From the NCBI RefSeq assembly GCF_009711415.1, contig NZ_SMLZ01000110.1, positions 62,001 through 126,000 of the forward strand: a DNA stretch of 64,000 nucleotides, read 5' to 3'. Numbering within the stretch: the first letter of the stretch is position 1; each line of letters begins with the position of its first letter. Positions 62,176 to 64,000 of the stretch are shown here, in pieces. Under the pieces are notes generated by a model that saw only the letters and a program-made list of their open reading frames with translations, made no database searches and was not told where the DNA came from. The stretch comes from Roseibium denhamense. GTDB lineage: Bacteria > Pseudomonadota > Alphaproteobacteria > Rhizobiales > Stappiaceae. A program made the position numbers and the translations under genes.

Positions 62176-63231
62176 GTGGCTGAAATTCAGCTCAAAAACG
62201 TATCAAAACGCTGGGGCAGCTTTATCGGTGTCGACAACTTCGACCTGACCATCGCCGACCGCGAATTTCTAGTGCTTCTCGGCCCGTCTGGCTGCGGCAA
62301 GACGACAACCATGCGGATGATCGCAGGGCTGGAAGAGGCGACCGGCGGCGAGATCATCATCGGCGATCAGGTTGTGAACGACCTTGAGCCGAAGGACCGC
62401 GACATCGCCATGGTGTTCCAGTCCTATGGCCTTTATCCCAACATGAATGTCTATGAGAACATCCGTTTCCCATTGAAAGTGCGCAAGGTCGATCCGGCCA
62501 CGCATGACGAGCGGGTGATGCGCGCCGCGGACATGGTGGAACTGCGGGAGTTCTTGCACCGGAAACCGGCCGAGTTGTCCGGTGGCCAGCGTCAGCGCGT
62601 GGCCCTTGCCCGGGCAATCGTGCGCGAGCCGAATGTCTTTCTCATGGACGAGCCGCTATCCAACCTGGACGCCAAGCTCCGGGTATCGACCCGCGCGCAG
62701 ATCAAGAACCTTCAACACGAACTGAAGGTCACCACCATTTACGTGACCCATGACCAGATCGAGGCGATGACCCTTGCCGACCGGGTGGTTGTGATGCAAC
62801 GCGGTGTGATTCAACAGGTGGGTTCACCAACCGAAATCTACGACCGGCCAGCAAACACGTTCGTTGCCGCGTTCATCGGCTCTCCCGCCATGAACCTAAT
62901 GGAAGGCACGCTCAGCGGCGGTGTGTTTACCAGCGATCATGTCCGCATTGCCGGATTGACCGGTCCGGACGGCCCCATCACGCTTGGCTTCCGTGCGGAA
63001 GATGCAGCGGTCGCTCACGACTCCACGGACACCGAAATCAGCGCGCCCGTCTACACCATGGAGCTTTTGGGCGACGCAACCATGATTACGGTCAAGGCCG
63101 GTGGGGCTCTCGTCTCCGTCAAGGCCAACAAGGATTACCGCATTGAGATCGACGAGACCGTCGGCCTGCATATCCCGGCAGAGATTTGCCATCTGTTTCA
63201 TCACGAGACCGGCGCCCGTCTAGACGGATAA
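62176..63231 (+). CDS. Carbohydrate-type ABC importer, ATPase (MalK/UgpC group)
   Basis: The GTG at 62176 (read as MAEIQLKNVSKRWG) has GGGAGGGG upstream and gives 351 residues; the open frame begins at 62065 inside the operators. Motifs are Walker A LGPSGCGKTTTMRM, Q-loop VFQSYGLYPNMNVYEN, signature LSGGQRQRVALARAI, Walker B VFLMDEPLSNLDAKLR and the H-loop YVTHDQIEAM. A C-terminal TOBE-like regulatory domain (about 235-350) is present. This layout marks the sugar/glycerol-phosphate CUT1 class. The gene is first in the operon, ahead of the binding protein, and its permeases lie beyond the window. Confidence 0.93.
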   Translation: MAEIQLKNVSKRWGSFIGVDNFDLTIADREFLVLLGPSGCGKTTTMRMIAGLEEATGGEIIIGDQVVNDLEPKDRDIAMVFQSYGLYPNMNVYENIRFPLKVRKVDPATHDERVMRAADMVELREFLHRKPAELSGGQRQRVALARAIVREPNVFLMDEPLSNLDAKLRVSTRAQIKNLQHELKVTTIYVTHDQIEAMTLADRVVVMQRGVIQQVGSPTEIYDRPANTFVAAFIGSPAMNLMEGTLSGGVFTSDHVRIAGLTGPDGPITLGFRAEDAAVAHDSTDTEISAPVYTMELLGDATMITVKAGGALVSVKANKDYRIEIDETVGLHIPAEICHLFHHETGARLDG

Positions 63232-63244
63232 GCCAGTCCGCCCC

Positions 63245-63259
63245 GGCCGGAAACCGGCC
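63245..63259 (+). promoter_or_regulatory. Small hairpin between the ATPase and binding-protein genes
   Basis: GGCCGG-AAA-CCGGCC lies in the 78-bp spacer, followed by a second short pair (GCGCCATGAGGCGC). No T run follows, so partial mRNA processing or stabilisation is more likely than termination. Confidence 0.35.
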
Positions 63260-63309
63260 CAACCATCCAGAGTGGCGCCATGAGGCGCTGAAACAATGGG
63301 AGCGACCCA

Positions 63310-64000
63310 ATGTTAATGAGGAAGGCAGCGCTTGCGGGCGCAATCACACTGATGACCGGCACATTGCTGTCGAGCGCGGCTTTCGCCGAGTGCGGAATTG
63401 AAAACGGGCGCGTCAGCATCATCGGCAATGAATTCCCGGCCATCCAGACCGTCGGCGCCGGCGCTGCCGAGTGCGCTTCCGACACCGTGGAAGTGAAGTC
63501 CAACCTGACAGCAGATCATCAGAAGCTGAATGTCGCGGGTATGAGCGGTGATCCGGCGGAATACACCACCGCCATCATCGCCAATTCCTCGATTGTGGCG
63601 CTGTTGAACGAAGACCTGATCCGTCCGCTTGATGATCTGGTGGCAGAACATGGAGACGGTCTGTCGCAAAACCAGCTGATCACGATCAACGGCAAGGTGA
63701 TGGCCGTTGCCTTCATGGCCAACGCCCAACACCTTGTCTACCGGAAGGACATTCTGGACCAGATTGGCGCGGAACCGCCGAAGACCTATGAGGAAATGCT
63801 GGAGATTGCCCAGAAGATCCGGGATGAAGGCATCCTGCAAAATCCAGTGGGCGGGGCCTACGCGGCTGGCTGGAACCTGGCCCAGGAATTCAACAACATG
63901 TTCCTTGGCTTTGGCGGCGAGTTCTTCAAGCCAGGCACGGCTGAGCCGAATGTCAACTCCGAAGCCGGCGTCAAGGCACTGGAGATGATGAAGGCGCTGA
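63310..64000 (+). CDS. ABC importer solute-binding protein (3' end outside window)
   Basis: This periplasmic binding protein starts at the ATG at 63310 (MLMRKAALAGAI) after GGGAG and runs 230 codons to the window edge. It has a signal peptide ending near SAAFA at 26. The family-1 extracellular sugar-binding fold is visible in ECASDTVEVKSNLTADHQKLN, IIANSSIVALLNEDLIRPLDDLV and FMANAQHLVYRKDILDQIGAEPPKTYEEMLEIA. It belongs with the MalK/UgpC-type ATPase upstream. The ligand is unknown; the co-regulated SnoaL-like protein hints at a small cyclic or lactone-like compound. Confidence 0.88.
   Translation, partial: MLMRKAALAGAITLMTGTLLSSAAFAECGIENGRVSIIGNEFPAIQTVGAGAAECASDTVEVKSNLTADHQKLNVAGMSGDPAEYTTAIIANSSIVALLNEDLIRPLDDLVAEHGDGLSQNQLITINGKVMAVAFMANAQHLVYRKDILDQIGAEPPKTYEEMLEIAQKIRDEGILQNPVGGAYAAGWNLAQEFNNMFLGFGGEFFKPGTAEPNVNSEAGVKALEMMKAL

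Overview
The window looks like a chromosomal segment of a GC-rich alphaproteobacterium, most likely a marine member of the Hyphomicrobiales such as the Roseibium/Labrenzia group. This is inferred from gene content (BA14K, DUF2336, DUF1062, HugZ and Tim44-like proteins, an alpha-type dcw cluster, many TRAP and ABC importers) and not from any database search. No phage, insertion sequence, tRNA or CRISPR array was seen.

Region 1 (1-15.7 kb, minus strand) is a tightly packed dcw cell-wall and division cluster in the order mraZ-rsmH-ftsL-ftsI-murE-murF-mraY-murD-ftsW-murG-murC-murB-ddl-ftsQ, with ftsQ cut by the window edge. Four TGGG repeats at exact 10-bp spacing upstream of mraZ look like an MraZ operator. 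Region 2 (15.9-19.7 kb) holds a 1008-residue repeat-rich, probably secreted protein with a lysozyme-like N-terminus, and the RNase P RNA gene.

Region 3 (19.7-34 kb) is mixed metabolism and regulation: an SDR with a Crp-like regulator, an AhpD-like protein with a TetR regulator, 3-hydroxybutyrate dehydrogenase divergent from an acetoacetate CoA-transferase pair, a MocR regulator divergent from a flavin-binding protein, a lytic transglycosylase, AmpD plus a TerB-DnaJ protein, a GGDEF-EAL protein, and an arsR-arsC-arsH operon without an efflux pump. Region 4 (33.9-41.4 kb) is a divergon: a TRAP transporter operon ending in a MarR-type gene, facing a fused 5-oxoprolinase. Two TTTATCGATAAA palindromes lie between them, which suggests a regulated 5-oxoproline uptake and hydrolysis unit. 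Region 5 (41.4-50.5 kb) has intergenic repeats, Tim44-like, DUF1062, HugZ, BA14K, ornithine-decarboxylase-like, extensin-like, LysE and DUF2336 proteins, and an unlisted 27-residue membrane peptide gene.

Region 6 (51.4-56.4 kb) is the most interesting. A sigma-54 type promoter is followed by a clear guanidine-I (ykkC) riboswitch, a NitT/TauT-type ABC importer (three genes), a ureohydrolase of the nickel-dependent guanidine hydrolase (GdmH) type, a histidine-rich protein with 17 His in its first 37 residues, and a small HupE/UreJ-like membrane protein. Together they read as a nitrogen-controlled, guanidine-sensing uptake and hydrolysis operon with its own candidate nickel-handling proteins in place of the HypA/HypB-like partners known for the cyanobacterial enzyme.

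Region 7 (56.6-64 kb) has an RND efflux pair, then a divergent unit: a two-domain SnoaL-like protein facing a sugar-type ABC importer (ATPase and the start of a binding protein). Two TTTTGCAT-N4-ATGCAAAA operators lie between the two sides.
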